Assembly: GCF_008065375.1 (NCBI RefSeq) | Contig: NZ_VJYI01000002.1 | Coordinates: 372,001 to 436,000, forward strand | Length of the DNA stretch: 64,000 bases | DNA from: Nonomuraea sp. SYSU D8015 | Lineage (GTDB): Bacteria > Actinomycetota > Actinomycetes > Streptosporangiales > Streptosporangiaceae | Reading direction: 5' to 3' | Shown here: in pieces, positions 1-8,402 of the stretch | How the letters are laid out: every line of letters begins with the position of its first letter | Position numbering within the stretch: position 1 is the stretch's first letter | Position numbers and translations under genes: made by a program | The notes under the pieces: generated by a model | What the model saw: only the letters and a program-made list of their open reading frames with translations | The model's database searches: none | What the model was told of the DNA's origin: nothing

Positions 1-573
1 GTGCTGGTCGTGGACGGGCGCGGCACGCCGGGCCGGGGACCGGCCTGGGAGCGGGCGATCCACCTCGACAAGCTGAGCGCGGCGCTGGAGGACCAGGCCG
101 ACGCCCTGCACGCGGCCGCCGAGCGCTTTCCAGACCTGGACCTCGGCCGGGTGGCGATCCGCGGCTGGTCGTACGGCGGTTATCTGGCGGCCGCGGCCGT
201 GTTGCGCCGCCCCAACGTCTTCCACGTCGCCATCGCGGGCGCGCCGGTCACCGACGCCCGTCTGTACGACACCCACTGGCAGGAACGCTACCTGGGCCAC
301 CCCGACCAGCACCCCGAGGCCTATGACCGCAGCTCCCTCATCGCCGATGCCCCGAACCTGCGCCGCCCGCTCATGCTCGTGCACGGCCTGGCCGACGACA
401 ACGTCTTCGCCGCCCACACGCTGAGATTGTCCGCCGCGCTGCTGGCCGCAGGCCGCCCGCACACCGTCCTGCCGCTGTCCGGGGTCTCGCACATGGCCGC
501 CCAAGAGGAGGTCGCCGAGAATCTGCTCCTGCTGGAGTCGGACTTCCTGCGCCGTAACCTTCCCCGGCACTGA
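1..573 (+). CDS. S9 family prolyl oligopeptidase, C-terminal part (5' truncated by window edge)
   Basis: C-terminal alpha/beta-hydrolase domain of a prolyl oligopeptidase / dipeptidyl peptidase IV-like serine peptidase. The catalytic triad is intact: Ser in GWSYGGY (about residue 57 of the visible part), Asp in HGLADDNV (about 132) and His in VSHMAAQ (about 164). The beta-propeller that normally precedes this domain, at least 400 residues, lies outside the window, so the GTG at position 1 is probably an internal codon. The gene ends in TGA and converges with the sigma-factor pair on the other strand. A second S9 homologue at 23.9 kb lacks this triad. Confidence 0.9.
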   Translation: MLVVDGRGTPGRGPAWERAIHLDKLSAALEDQADALHAAAERFPDLDLGRVAIRGWSYGGYLAAAAVLRRPNVFHVAIAGAPVTDARLYDTHWQERYLGHPDQHPEAYDRSSLIADAPNLRRPLMLVHGLADDNVFAAHTLRLSAALLAAGRPHTVLPLSGVSHMAAQEEVAENLLLLESDFLRRNLPRH

Positions 574-630
574 GGCTGTTCGAACAGGGCGATGATGAGC
601 GGCAAGGCCACGATCAGGTGACCCCTTGCC

Positions 631-1479
631 TCAGCGGGTCGGCGCGGACGCGCTGTCGGTGGGGTGTTCGACGACTGCCGTGGGTTCGCCGTTCGGCACG
701 GAGTCGGTTCCGGCCGGTCGGTCGTAGATTCCGACAGCCCACCGGCCCGGCCGTTCACCGACCTCGGCCGACAGCCGTTCGAGCACTTCGGGGTCGAACA
801 GCGCCCGGGACTGAGCCGCCTCGTCGCAGCCCCTCGACTTGATGGCCGACGGGCAACCGGTGACGGCTTTCGCCACCTTCTTGACCGGGGCGTCCGCCGG
901 GAAGACCCAGACCTGCATCGACTGTGGGCGCTTCAGCCAGTCGGAGGGCGCCGAACGCTCGTCGTGGTGCCCACCCGCCGAATCCCCGCACCGTCCGACT
1001 CCACCACCCCGTTCGCCGCCCTTGAGCTTGCCTGCCGTGACCACCCATGCCCGGGGATCGTCGCAGACCACCTTGTACCCGGTGGAGAAGCTGGACGGTG
1101 AGAACGTCACCGTCCGGGCGACGCCCATCGTCTCGAACCGTTGGGAATGGATGAGGGGGAGGTCGAATTCCACGGCTCCCAACCTCACGTTGAACATGTC
1201 GGGGAGCTTGGGGCCGGGCTCGATCTGGGCCGAGTTCACGGGAGGCTGGGCGGCTGTCGCCACGTTCGCCCGGGGTGATCTGGGCAGCAGGCCGTTCACC
1301 AGTCCGACGGCGGTCACGGCCAGGACGACCGCCGTCCCGGCCGTCAGCGCCCGCCGCGTACGGCGTAGACGCCGGCCTCGCCTGACGATCGCGTCGAGAC
1401 GAACGGACGGTTCGCCGCCGCCCTGTCGGTGGGCCTGATCGGTCAGGAGTCGTCGCAGGTCAGTCTCGGTATGCCTCAT
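631..1479 (-). CDS. Membrane-anchored partner protein of SigE-family sigma factor
   Basis: 282 residues. A basic cytoplasmic N-terminus of about 40 residues, rich in RR pairs, precedes one membrane helix at about residues 43-65 and a roughly 215-residue extracytoplasmic part with several Cys residues. Its start overlaps the stop of the sigma-factor gene by four bases (ATGA), so the two are translationally coupled. By position and topology it is probably the membrane partner or anti-sigma factor of that sigma factor. No zinc-binding anti-sigma motif is visible, so direct sigma binding is inference from context. Confidence 0.75.
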   Translation of the reverse strand: MRHTETDLRRLLTDQAHRQGGGEPSVRLDAIVRRGRRLRRTRRALTAGTAVVLAVTAVGLVNGLLPRSPRANVATAAQPPVNSAQIEPGPKLPDMFNVRLGAVEFDLPLIHSQRFETMGVARTVTFSPSSFSTGYKVVCDDPRAWVVTAGKLKGGERGGGVGRCGDSAGGHHDERSAPSDWLKRPQSMQVWVFPADAPVKKVAKAVTGCPSAIKSRGCDEAAQSRALFDPEVLERLSAEVGERPGRWAVGIYDRPAGTDSVPNGEPTAVVEHPTDSASAPTR

Positions 1480-1976
1480 CGCTGGACTTCCTCCAGGCTC
1501 ATCGTCCGAATGTCTGGATCAACCCGAAGACGGCTCAGGGCCCGGCTGAGCTGGGTCTTCACTGTTCCCAGCGAGCAACCGACGATGTCGGCGACCTGGG
1601 AGAGCGTTCGTTCCTCGAAGTAGTGCAGAACGATCACCGCACGCTGGCGTGGGGAAAGTGTGCCGATCGCATTCCACAGCGCGGCTTGATCGTCTATCTC
1701 CGAGGCCGCGTCGCGTGGATCGGGCGTCTCGGGGAGCGTCTCAGCGGGGACCTCCCCGCGCCAACGCCTGCGCCACCACGACGTGTGGGTGTTCACGATG
1801 ATCCGATAGACGTATGGATCGGGGTTGCCCTCGATCCGCCGCCAGGCGAGCCAGGCCTTGGCCAGCGCGGTCTGCACCAAATCCTCGGCCGTGCCCCAGT
1901 CCCGGGCGAGGAGATACGCCATCCGGCACAGCCGTAGATGGCGGTGTGCCACGTACTCGGCGAACCCGTCGTCCAT
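1476..1976 (-). CDS. SigE family ECF RNA polymerase sigma factor
   Basis: 166 residues, the usual size for the compact SigE-type ECF factors of actinomycetes. Region 2 (about residues 8-75) contains the core-binding stretch around LVQTALAKAWLAW. Region 4 (about 105-155) contains the helix-turn-helix around LSQVADIVGCSLGTVKTQL. It would direct RNA polymerase to a small regulon in response to an envelope signal. The downstream membrane-protein gene overlaps its stop codon, forming a two-gene operon. No autoregulated promoter could be identified with confidence upstream. Confidence 0.9.
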   Translation of the reverse strand: MDDGFAEYVAHRHLRLCRMAYLLARDWGTAEDLVQTALAKAWLAWRRIEGNPDPYVYRIIVNTHTSWWRRRWRGEVPAETLPETPDPRDAASEIDDQAALWNAIGTLSPRQRAVIVLHYFEERTLSQVADIVGCSLGTVKTQLSRALSRLRVDPDIRTMSLEEVQR

Positions 1977-2142
1977 CCATCATCTCCGTCTCGTCGTCTC
2001 CGGTGATGACTACTGGTTGGGAGGCGCATTCGGATGACAGGTGTCCGGTACGAGATCGCCGATGGCCCGTGGCGGCCCTCGTGTCGTCCGCCGGCCCCTC
2101 GTGCGCGATACGTCCATGGGGGCACGGACAAACGAGGGTTCC

Positions 2143-2475
2143 ATGGAGATTCGATCGCTGCAGTATGCCGTGACGCTGGCGGAGGAGCTTCACTTTGGGC
2201 GCGCGGCGCGGAGGCACCACATCGCCACGCCACCCTTCGGCCGGCACATCAGGCGTCTGGAACGGGAGCTGGGCAGCCCGCTGTTCAAGCGTACGAGCAG
2301 GCGGGTGACGCTGACGACGGAGGGGGAGCGCTTCGTCGGCCGGGCCAGGGCCATTCTCGCCGACATCGAGCAACTGGCCGCGAGCCTTCGCGCGGACGGC
2401 GGGGTGCCCTATGCCCATGAGCCGCACCGCCACTCCGGCCCGCCGCGGGCGTGCTCGTGTTGGGGAGGCCGGTAG
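2143..2475 (+). pseudogene. LysR-family regulator remnant (HTH domain only)
   Basis: The reading frame from ATG 2143 encodes a convincing LysR winged helix-turn-helix: MEIRSLQYAVTLAEELHFG, then helices and the wing with LERELGSPLFKRTSRRV. After about 85 residues homology stops and the frame runs into unrelated Pro/His/Arg-rich sequence ending near 2475. LysR regulators are normally about 300 residues, so the effector-binding domain is missing. It heads a patch of decayed genes extending to about 3.3 kb. An active DNA-binding fragment cannot be excluded, but deletion is simpler. Confidence 0.75.
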
Positions 2476-2546
2476 CGTCCGGTGTCATTTCCAACCAATC
2501 GCACAGGTCGGGGGGGGCTGATCCCGAACCTCGGTAAAGTCGGATC

Positions 2547-3084
2547 ATGCCTTCCGGTGACAGCCGAATGATCCCCCGGCTGGAGCAGCGTCTGCGAACG
2601 GCACGCGACCGGACGTCCGTCGGACGAACCGCGGAGTTGGCGCTGTTCCGGTCGGCCCTCGGCGGCGACCCCGGCGCCTTCGCCATGCTCTACCTGCATG
2701 GGGCGGGCGGCATCGGCAAGTCGGCGTTGCTGCGGCGCCTCGGGGACGAGGCCCGTGCCGCGGGTCGTGCCGTGGTGGAGATCGACGGACGGATGACGGG
2801 GCTCTCGCCGGACGTGTTCGAGGCGCAGGCCGCGGAGATGCGTGCTCCGACGCCGCCGCCGGGACGCTCGACGACGTGCTGGAGGTCGTCGAGGGCGCGG
2901 ACGCCGGCGACGCGGGCATCGTGCTGGACACCTGGCATCTCGCCAAGCTCGGCATCACCCCGGCCGACCTGCGCCGCGTCCCGACGTCGAGGTCATCTCG
3001 GGCGACCTGCAGGCACTGCCCCTGCCGGAGATCTGCCGCCGGGCGTACACCGCCTCCGTGGCGCATCTCCGCAGCCGAGTGTAG
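2547..3084 (+). pseudogene. Chimeric remnant: STAND/LuxR-type ATPase N-terminus joined to TIM-barrel isomerase fragment
   Basis: Codons from 2547 to about 2845 encode the start of an AAA/STAND ATPase of the type found in large LuxR-like regulators, with VGR..EL followed by a P-loop (GAGGIGKSALLRRL) and VVEIDGR. From about 2850 the coding signal moves to another frame and matches a different family: DDVLEVVEGADAGDAGIVLD, then TWHLAKLGITPADLRRVP, typical of xylose-isomerase-like TIM-barrel proteins. Near 2980 it shifts frame again, ending at the TAG at 3082-3084. This looks like a deletion junction between two unrelated genes followed by frameshift decay. Confidence 0.65.
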
Positions 3085-3127
3085 CCCGACCCACGTCTGA
3101 CAGTTTTCTGTGAATTGTCACCGTCAT

Positions 3128-3277
3128 ATGTATGGCTACCTCACCGGCATCACCATCAGCGTCTCCGACACCGACGGCGACCTGCGCTATGACACGAGCG
3201 TGTCCGCGTACTTCGATGGGCAACTGCGCACGGTCTTCGATTCGGCCAGCGCGCGCTGGACCGGCTCCATCCCGTAA
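3128..3277 (+). CDS. Small hypothetical ORF (49 aa), possibly a remnant
   Basis: ATG 3128 to TAA 3277 encodes 49 residues beginning MYGYLTGITISVSDTDGDLR and ending WTGSIP. A GTG 18 bases upstream is in the same frame. Codon choice is compatible with coding, and the pattern of alternating polar and hydrophobic residues suggests beta-strands. No Shine-Dalgarno sequence is visible and no family was recognised. Because it sits in a patch of broken genes, it may be the surviving 3' end of a longer gene. Confidence 0.3.
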   Translation: MYGYLTGITISVSDTDGDLRYDTSVSAYFDGQLRTVFDSASARWTGSIP

Positions 3278-3348
3278 CGAGACGACGATCCCGCGATGAC
3301 CATGGCCGTGAGGACGGACGCTTCACAGCCATGGCATCCAGAAAGCGG

Positions 3349-3768
3349 TCAGGCGCTGTGGGTGGGGCCCGTGAGCTCGGCGAGCGCGTCGTCGACGGAC
3401 GGGAGCAGTTCGAGGGCGCCGTCCTCCTGGCCGATCAGCCCTCCGCCACCGGTCACGATCATGCGTCCGCCGGAGGCCTTGGCGTGCCGGTTGGCCGACC
3501 GCAGGATGTCGTGGCCGTGCGGGTCGGCCGCCACCAGCCCCTCGGTGTCCACGACGAGCAGCGGCGGCATCCTGGCCACGAGCATCTTGACCAGGTACTG
3601 CTGGAGAACCAGGCACGCGGCTCCCTCCAGCCGCCCCGTCAGGGACAGCAGAACCACGTGCCCATGCTGGTCGAGCCGGATGTCGAAGTCGGGGTCCGCC
3701 GTGTTGATGCCTGGTTCCGTGGGATTCATGACGACCGTCCATGGCGGGAAGGGAGACGTACACGCCAT
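3349..3768 (-). CDS. STAS domain protein (anti-sigma factor antagonist-like)
   Basis: A STAS fold covers most of the protein: VVLLSLTGRLEGAACLVL, then PPLLVVDTEGLVAADPHGHD and GGRMIVTGGGG. STAS proteins of the SpoIIAA type bind anti-sigma kinases and are switched by phosphorylation of a Ser in a DSSG-like loop. Here that loop reads AADPHG, so the phosphorylatable Ser is absent. It may act constitutively or bind another partner. The start at 3768 is chosen because GGAGAGG lies eight bases upstream; ATG 3729 is an alternative. No kinase gene is adjacent. Confidence 0.7.
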   Translation of the reverse strand: MACTSPFPPWTVVMNPTEPGINTADPDFDIRLDQHGHVVLLSLTGRLEGAACLVLQQYLVKMLVARMPPLLVVDTEGLVAADPHGHDILRSANRHAKASGGRMIVTGGGGLIGQEDGALELLPSVDDALAELTGPTHSA

Positions 3769-3855
3769 CCGCATGACCTCTCCGGGGCAGCACGTTCCGA
3801 CGAATGCCGACCAGACTTCCCGGCTCACCTGCCTCGACGATAGCAGTCTCTTGCC

Positions 3856-4530
3856 CTATGCAACGACGGCGTCACCAGAAGAGGTCTCGCGGCGGGTGAG
3901 GAGGTGGACCTGCGGGAAACCTCGCTGAGGGTCCTCGCCGGGGGCGATCACCAGGCGGGCCACCTCGGTGAGCCCGGCCTTGAGCAGCAGCTCGGCCACG
4001 CCGTCCGGCGAATACCGGTAGGCCAGGGACACCTTGTGGTCGTACGCCTCCGACAGCGGGTCCGGTCCGTCGTACGCCTGGAAGGACAGGAGCAAGTGTC
4101 CGCCGGGCACGAGCACGCGGTGGAACTCGGCGAAGATCTCCGGTAGCCGCTCCGGCGGGGTGTGGATGATCGAGTAGCTGGACAGTACGCCGGCGAGCGA
4201 GGCGTCCCCCACCTCGAGGGCGTCCATCAGGCCCACCTCGAAGCGCATCCCGGGATGGGCCTCGCGGGCCAGCGCGATCATCTCCGGCGACAGGTCGACG
4301 CCGAAGGCGGTGACGCCGAGGGAGTGGAGATGCGCGGTGATGTGGCCGGGGCCGCATCCCACGTCGGCGACCAGACCGCCGTCCCCGGCCCGCACCAGCT
4401 CGGCGAAGACCGAGAGCATCGCGTGGTTGAGCGGGCTGGCGCAGAACCAATCGCCGACGAACTCGGCGTAATGGGAGGCGACGGAGTCGTAGGCGGCACG
4501 GGTCGCGGTGAGGAAGTCCGGCTCAGTCAT
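3856..4530 (-). CDS. Class I SAM-dependent methyltransferase
   Basis: 224 residues with the Rossmann-type methyltransferase core. Motif I is VADVGCGPGHITAHL (about residues 54-68), followed by an acidic residue in FGVDLSPEMIALAR, motif II around GVLSSYSIIHT and motif III in PGGHLLLSF. Family members methylate small molecules; the substrate cannot be told from sequence. It is monocistronic or co-transcribed with the STAS gene 87 bases downstream. The C-terminal 15 residues look unstructured. Confidence 0.88.
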   Translation of the reverse strand: MTEPDFLTATRAAYDSVASHYAEFVGDWFCASPLNHAMLSVFAELVRAGDGGLVADVGCGPGHITAHLHSLGVTAFGVDLSPEMIALAREAHPGMRFEVGLMDALEVGDASLAGVLSSYSIIHTPPERLPEIFAEFHRVLVPGGHLLLSFQAYDGPDPLSEAYDHKVSLAYRYSPDGVAELLLKAGLTEVARLVIAPGEDPQRGFPQVHLLTRRETSSGDAVVA

Positions 4531-4730
4531 GGAGGGCCATGCTAGGGCATCCGAGCTCTGGTCTTGATCGTCCAGTCTCGGCCGTCATCGTTGAAAGTTT
4601 CACCGGTGCGGCGTCCGTCGTCGCAGCTAGTCCGGTCGCCCTGGTGGCGGTGGTTGAGGTCCGGTCGTTCCGATGCCTACGGTGCTGACAACAGCACACG
4701 GCGATCCGGTCCCGGTCCAAGGAGTCCGTC

Positions 4731-6416
4731 ATGCGCGCCCGTGTCATCCCGGCCCTGATCTTGGCTCTGCTCGCGCTGTTCGTCACCGCTCCCGAGGCAC
4801 GCGCCCAGGTGACGGGCGGTTTCGACTTCTCCAGGGCGGAGGTGTCCGTCACGGGGCTGCAGGTCCCGTGGGGGTTGGCGTTCCTGCCGGACGGCAGCGC
4901 GCTGGTCTCGGAGCGGAACACGGGACGGATCCTCCAGGTCCGGCCCGGCCAGACGCCCACGCAGGTCGCCACCATCAGCGGGGTGAGCGCCTCGGGCGAG
5001 AGCGGACTGCTGGGCATCGCGGTGTCGCCCACGTACGCGCAGGACGGCTGGGTGTACGCCTACTTCACCAGCACCAGCGGTGACAACCGGCTGGTCAGGC
5101 TCCGGCTGAGCGCCCCGCAGACCCAGACGGTGATCTTCTCCGGCGTGCCGAGCGCCGCGATCCACGACGGCGGCCGCATCGCGTTCGGACCTGACGGCAT
5201 GCTGTACGTGGCCACCGGCGACGCCAACAACACCGCCAACGCGCAAAACCTCAATAGCCTGGCCGGGAAGATCCTGCGCATGACGCCCACCGGCGGGGTG
5301 CCGTCGGACAACCCGTTCTCGGGCTCCCGCGTCTGGAGCTACGGCCACCGCAACGTGCAGGGCCTGGCCTGGGACGCGCAAGGCAGGATGTACGCCACCG
5401 AGTTCGGCCAGAACACCTGGGACGAGGTCAACCAGATCGTCGCGGGCGGCAACTACGGCTGGCCCACGTGCGAGGGCACCTGCGGCAACACCTCCTTCCG
5501 CAACCCGATCGTCACCTGGACGACCGCCCAGGCGTCGCCGAGCGGCCTGGCGTACGCCAACAACACGCTCTTCGCCGCGGCGCTCCGCGGTCAGCGGCTC
5601 TGGGCGGTGCCGCTGAACGCCAACGGGTCGGCGGGCACGCCGGTGGCCGAGCTCCAGTCCGCGTACGGGCGGCTGCGTGCGGTCGCGGTCGGGCCGGACG
5701 GCTGGCTCTGGGTGGCGACGAGCAACCGGGACGGCCGGGGCACGCCCGTGGCCCAGGACGACCGCATCATCCGCATCCCGCCGGCCGCGACCGGCGGCGA
5801 CACCGCTGCGCCGACCGCCCCCACCAACCTGGCCGCCTCGGGCACGACCGCCACCGGCACCACGCTGTCGTGGACGGCCTCGACCGACAACGTCGGCGTG
5901 ACGGGCTACGACGTCCTGCGCGCGCCGGGCGCGACCGGCGGCGCGTTCACGCAGGCCGGCTCCTCGGCGACCACCTCGTACACCGACACCGGACTGACCG
6001 CGAACACCACCTACCGCTACCAGGTACGCGCCCGCGACGCGGCCGGCAACCTCTCGCCGGTGTCCAACACGGTCACGGTCACCACCAGCTCGGGCGGCAC
6101 CACCGGCGGCTGCACGGCGACGGCGACCACCCAGACGCAGTGGAGCACCGGCTACGTGATCCAGCCCGTCACCGTCACCAACAACGGCACTTCCCCGATC
6201 AACGGCTGGACGGTCACGTTCACGCTGCCCAGCGGCCATGCCGTCACCGGATCCTGGAACGCCGCGCTGACCGTCGCCGGCCAGACCGCCACGGCCAGGA
6301 ACGCCGGCCACAACGGCACGCTCGCTCCCGGCCAGAGCACCACGTTCGGCTTCCAGGCCGGCCGCCCCAACGGCAACACCCAGCTGCCGTCCGGCTACCT
6401 GTGCACGAGCCCGTGA
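4731..6416 (+). CDS. Secreted PQQ-dependent sugar dehydrogenase with FN3 and CBM2 modules
   Basis: 561 residues. A Sec signal peptide occupies about 1-25 (cleavage after PEARA). A six-bladed propeller of the glucose/sorbosone dehydrogenase family spans about 30-350, with VPWGLAFLPDGSALVSER, ESGLLGIAVSP and YGHRNVQGLAWD. A fibronectin type III domain follows (about 362-450). A family 2 carbohydrate-binding module (about 457-561) has paired Cys and Trp residues typical of cellulose binding. These enzymes oxidise aldoses with PQQ as cofactor. The CBM suggests activity at plant cell-wall polymers, perhaps supplying electrons to oxidative cellulases (inference). No PQQ biosynthesis genes are nearby. 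AAGGAG precedes the ATG. Confidence 0.9.
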   Translation: MRARVIPALILALLALFVTAPEARAQVTGGFDFSRAEVSVTGLQVPWGLAFLPDGSALVSERNTGRILQVRPGQTPTQVATISGVSASGESGLLGIAVSPTYAQDGWVYAYFTSTSGDNRLVRLRLSAPQTQTVIFSGVPSAAIHDGGRIAFGPDGMLYVATGDANNTANAQNLNSLAGKILRMTPTGGVPSDNPFSGSRVWSYGHRNVQGLAWDAQGRMYATEFGQNTWDEVNQIVAGGNYGWPTCEGTCGNTSFRNPIVTWTTAQASPSGLAYANNTLFAAALRGQRLWAVPLNANGSAGTPVAELQSAYGRLRAVAVGPDGWLWVATSNRDGRGTPVAQDDRIIRIPPAATGGDTAAPTAPTNLAASGTTATGTTLSWTASTDNVGVTGYDVLRAPGATGGAFTQAGSSATTSYTDTGLTANTTYRYQVRARDAAGNLSPVSNTVTVTTSSGGTTGGCTATATTQTQWSTGYVIQPVTVTNNGTSPINGWTVTFTLPSGHAVTGSWNAALTVAGQTATARNAGHNGTLAPGQSTTFGFQAGRPNGNTQLPSGYLCTSP

Positions 6417-6439
6417 GCGCGTGCCGGTGGAGCGCCGGA

Positions 6440-6966
6440 TCACTTCACCGGAGTCCGGTGCGCCGACGGTGACTGATGCCCGTCCGCGGCCGGTTCAGGT
6501 CTGGCCACCGGGCGCCGCCACAGCGGGATCGTGGCCACCACGACGAGCACCGTGCCCGCCGAGGTCAGCAGGCCGCCCTCGCCCAGCAGCCGCAGCCACA
6601 CCATCGGGAACGGTCTCGACGGTGAACAGGGCGACCGCGACCGCGGCGGGGACGACGGGCTCGACCGCGCCGGGCACGAACACCATCAGCGGGTAGTGGA
6701 AGGCTCCCCAGGCCAACGTCCAGCGGCGAGCCGGGCGCGAACTCGGCCAGCCCCGTCAGCCAGGCCGTCCCATATCCCGTCCCCACGCAGAGCGCGGGAA
6801 TGAGCCAGGCCAAGGCCTTGATCCGCAGAGGGGCCCGGCGGAAGCCCCAGTCGATGCGGCGCGTGGCGATCAGGGCGGCGAGCGCCGGAAGGAACGCCTG
6901 GCCGAAAAGGGCGATCTGGGCGAGGACAGGGGATTCGTCCGGATGGAGCGCGCCCGCCATGATCAC
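6440..6966 (-). pseudogene. CPBP/CAAX-type intramembrane metalloprotease, frameshifted and internally deleted
   Basis: The 5' part (from 6966) encodes hydrophobic segments typical of CPBP proteases: ALFGQAFLPALAALIATRR and AWLIPALCVGTGYGTAWL. The frame then breaks. In a second frame, around 6650-6716, AWGAFHYPLMVF matches the family's WGxxHxPL motif. In a third frame, down to the TGA at 6440-6442, MVWLRLLGEGGLLTSAGTVL matches the usual hydrophobic tail. The EExxR motif expected between the first two parts is missing. The gene therefore carries a deletion and at least two frameshifts. Confidence 0.7.
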
Positions 6967-7074
6967 ATGAGGCGGAGGTCCCGGTCCCGCCGGGACCGGG
7001 ACGCGATCCCAGAGCGATCGGGACCCGGCCCATTGGCGCGGCGGTCCTTCTACGTGCTCAACGTGGGCGCGGTT

Positions 7075-7611
7075 TCACGCCGCGCCGAAGATCGTCTTCT
7101 GGCGGCGGCGGTGCCCCCGGCTCAGCAGCGTGAGCAGGAGCGCGAGCGCCGGTCCCGCCAGCCGGCGCAGCCCGCTCATCTCGTCCGGGCGCGCGTACTG
7201 CCCGAGCAGCCGCTCCTCCTCCTCGATGTGCTCGTCCAGCAGGTCGGCGAGGGCGCCGAGGGCCACGGCCATGCGCTTGGCGGCCACGGGGACCTTGCCG
7301 AGCCGGGTCGCGTACCAGGTGATCTCCTCCAGCAGCGGGTCCAGCCGGGCGTGGTCGTCGGACAGGTCGCTCAGGTCCACCTCGGCGTCGGCCGAGCGGA
7401 CGACGACCGGCCACAGCACGGTGCCCTCGGCCCGGTGGTGATGGTGGATGCCGTCGCAGAGCTTGGTGGCGAACGTGGCGATCGCCTCCAGCCGCGCCGC
7501 GTCCACGCGCTCCTCGCCGGCGGCGATCTCGTTCATCAACCTGGCCAGCCGCCGCGTGTCGCCGCGCATGGCGCGGTGGGTCATGCGGAATCCGAGCAGG
7601 TTGGGTGCCAT
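7075..7611 (-). CDS. Hemerythrin domain-containing protein
   Basis: 178 residues from ATG 7611, chosen because GAGGAG lies eight bases upstream; an in-frame start 18 codons earlier lacks such a site. A four-helix hemerythrin-like domain provides candidate di-iron ligands: H12 in MTHRAM, the HHHH run near 56-59 with E62, H in DDHARL, and H/E residues in DEHIEEEERLL. Such proteins bind oxygen, nitric oxide or iron. A basic hydrophobic tail (LRRLAGPALALLLTLL) may form a membrane-associated helix. It appears monocistronic. Confidence 0.87.
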   Translation of the reverse strand: MAPNLLGFRMTHRAMRGDTRRLARLMNEIAAGEERVDAARLEAIATFATKLCDGIHHHHRAEGTVLWPVVVRSADAEVDLSDLSDDHARLDPLLEEITWYATRLGKVPVAAKRMAVALGALADLLDEHIEEEERLLGQYARPDEMSGLRRLAGPALALLLTLLSRGHRRRQKTIFGAA

Positions 7612-7714
7612 CTGGTGCGCTCCTCTTTCTTCAGGGGACACCAGCGTCCTCTCCCGCCCTTTCACGCGGCTTGGCGCCGACTCGGTGTCGACCCACCGAC
7701 GGACACAAGAGCTA

Positions 7715-8152
7715 CTACTGAGCCAGCGCCTTCTGGTAGCAGCGGGTCAGGGGCGCGTCCACGTATTTGCCGTACGGTTCGGTGAGCGTGTACGCGCACC
7801 GCTCGTACAACGCGATGGCCTCGGGCTGCCGCACGCCGGTCGCCAGCCGCAACCGCCGGTAGCCCATCCCGCGGGCCAGCTCCTCCAGTGCCGACAGCAA
7901 CGCCTTGGCGATCCCCCGGCCGCGGTGATCGGGCGTCACGTACATCCGCTTGAGCTCCCCGGTGACGGCGTCCACGGGCTGGACGGCGCCGCACCCGACG
8001 GCCCGGCCGTCCAGCGACGCCACCAGAAACCTGGCCCCGGCCCGCACCTGCGAGCGCCCTTCCGGCCCGTAGCGGGCCACCAGCTCGGCGAACGCCGCGT
8101 CCAGCAGCGCCGTCAGCTCCCCGTCGTCGGCGGTCCGCTCCTCGATCAACAT
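7715..8152 (-). CDS. GNAT family N-acetyltransferase
   Basis: 146 residues from ATG 8152 (MLIEERTADD). The acetyl-CoA-binding motif A is clear: LKRMYVTPDHRGRGIAKALL, with the R-G-x-G-x-A loop. The family's C-terminal strand follows in EAIALYERCAYTLTEPYGKY. The acceptor substrate is unknown. An open frame continues upstream to about 8290, but that stretch is Arg/Gly/Trp-rich and unlike the family, so the later start is preferred. No clear ribosome-binding site was seen. Confidence 0.85.
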   Translation of the reverse strand: MLIEERTADDGELTALLDAAFAELVARYGPEGRSQVRAGARFLVASLDGRAVGCGAVQPVDAVTGELKRMYVTPDHRGRGIAKALLSALEELARGMGYRRLRLATGVRQPEAIALYERCAYTLTEPYGKYVDAPLTRCYQKALAQ

Positions 8153-8402
8153 GGCGACATAGTACGAATCGTCGTTTTCGACTCTTTCGGTGGCCGACAC
8201 CTTCTGACCCGGGCCCCACGACCGCGTGCGCCGTCCGCCGGCACCGGCCCCGTTTCCGCCTGACCACCGCTTCCTCCCCGCCCACCGCACTTCGGCGGAG
8301 GCCCGTGAGGAGGAAGGGAAAAGGGAGGTGTGTCTTGTAGCGGTCGAGCCTACGACGAAGCGGGACGTGTGGGCGGGGATGTGCCGGCTGCCGCCGGGTG
8401 CG

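Noticed and set aside
576..587. CTGTTCGAACAG palindrome after the S9 peptidase gene as a LexA box
   Set aside because: It lacks the GAAC-N4-GTTC spacing of the actinobacterial SOS box and lies between gene ends, not at a promoter.
4677..6443. Long minus-strand frame (588 codons) opposite the sugar dehydrogenase gene
   Set aside because: Arg/Gly/Val-rich composition typical of the antisense of a high-G+C gene; the plus-strand gene has clear domains and a signal peptide.
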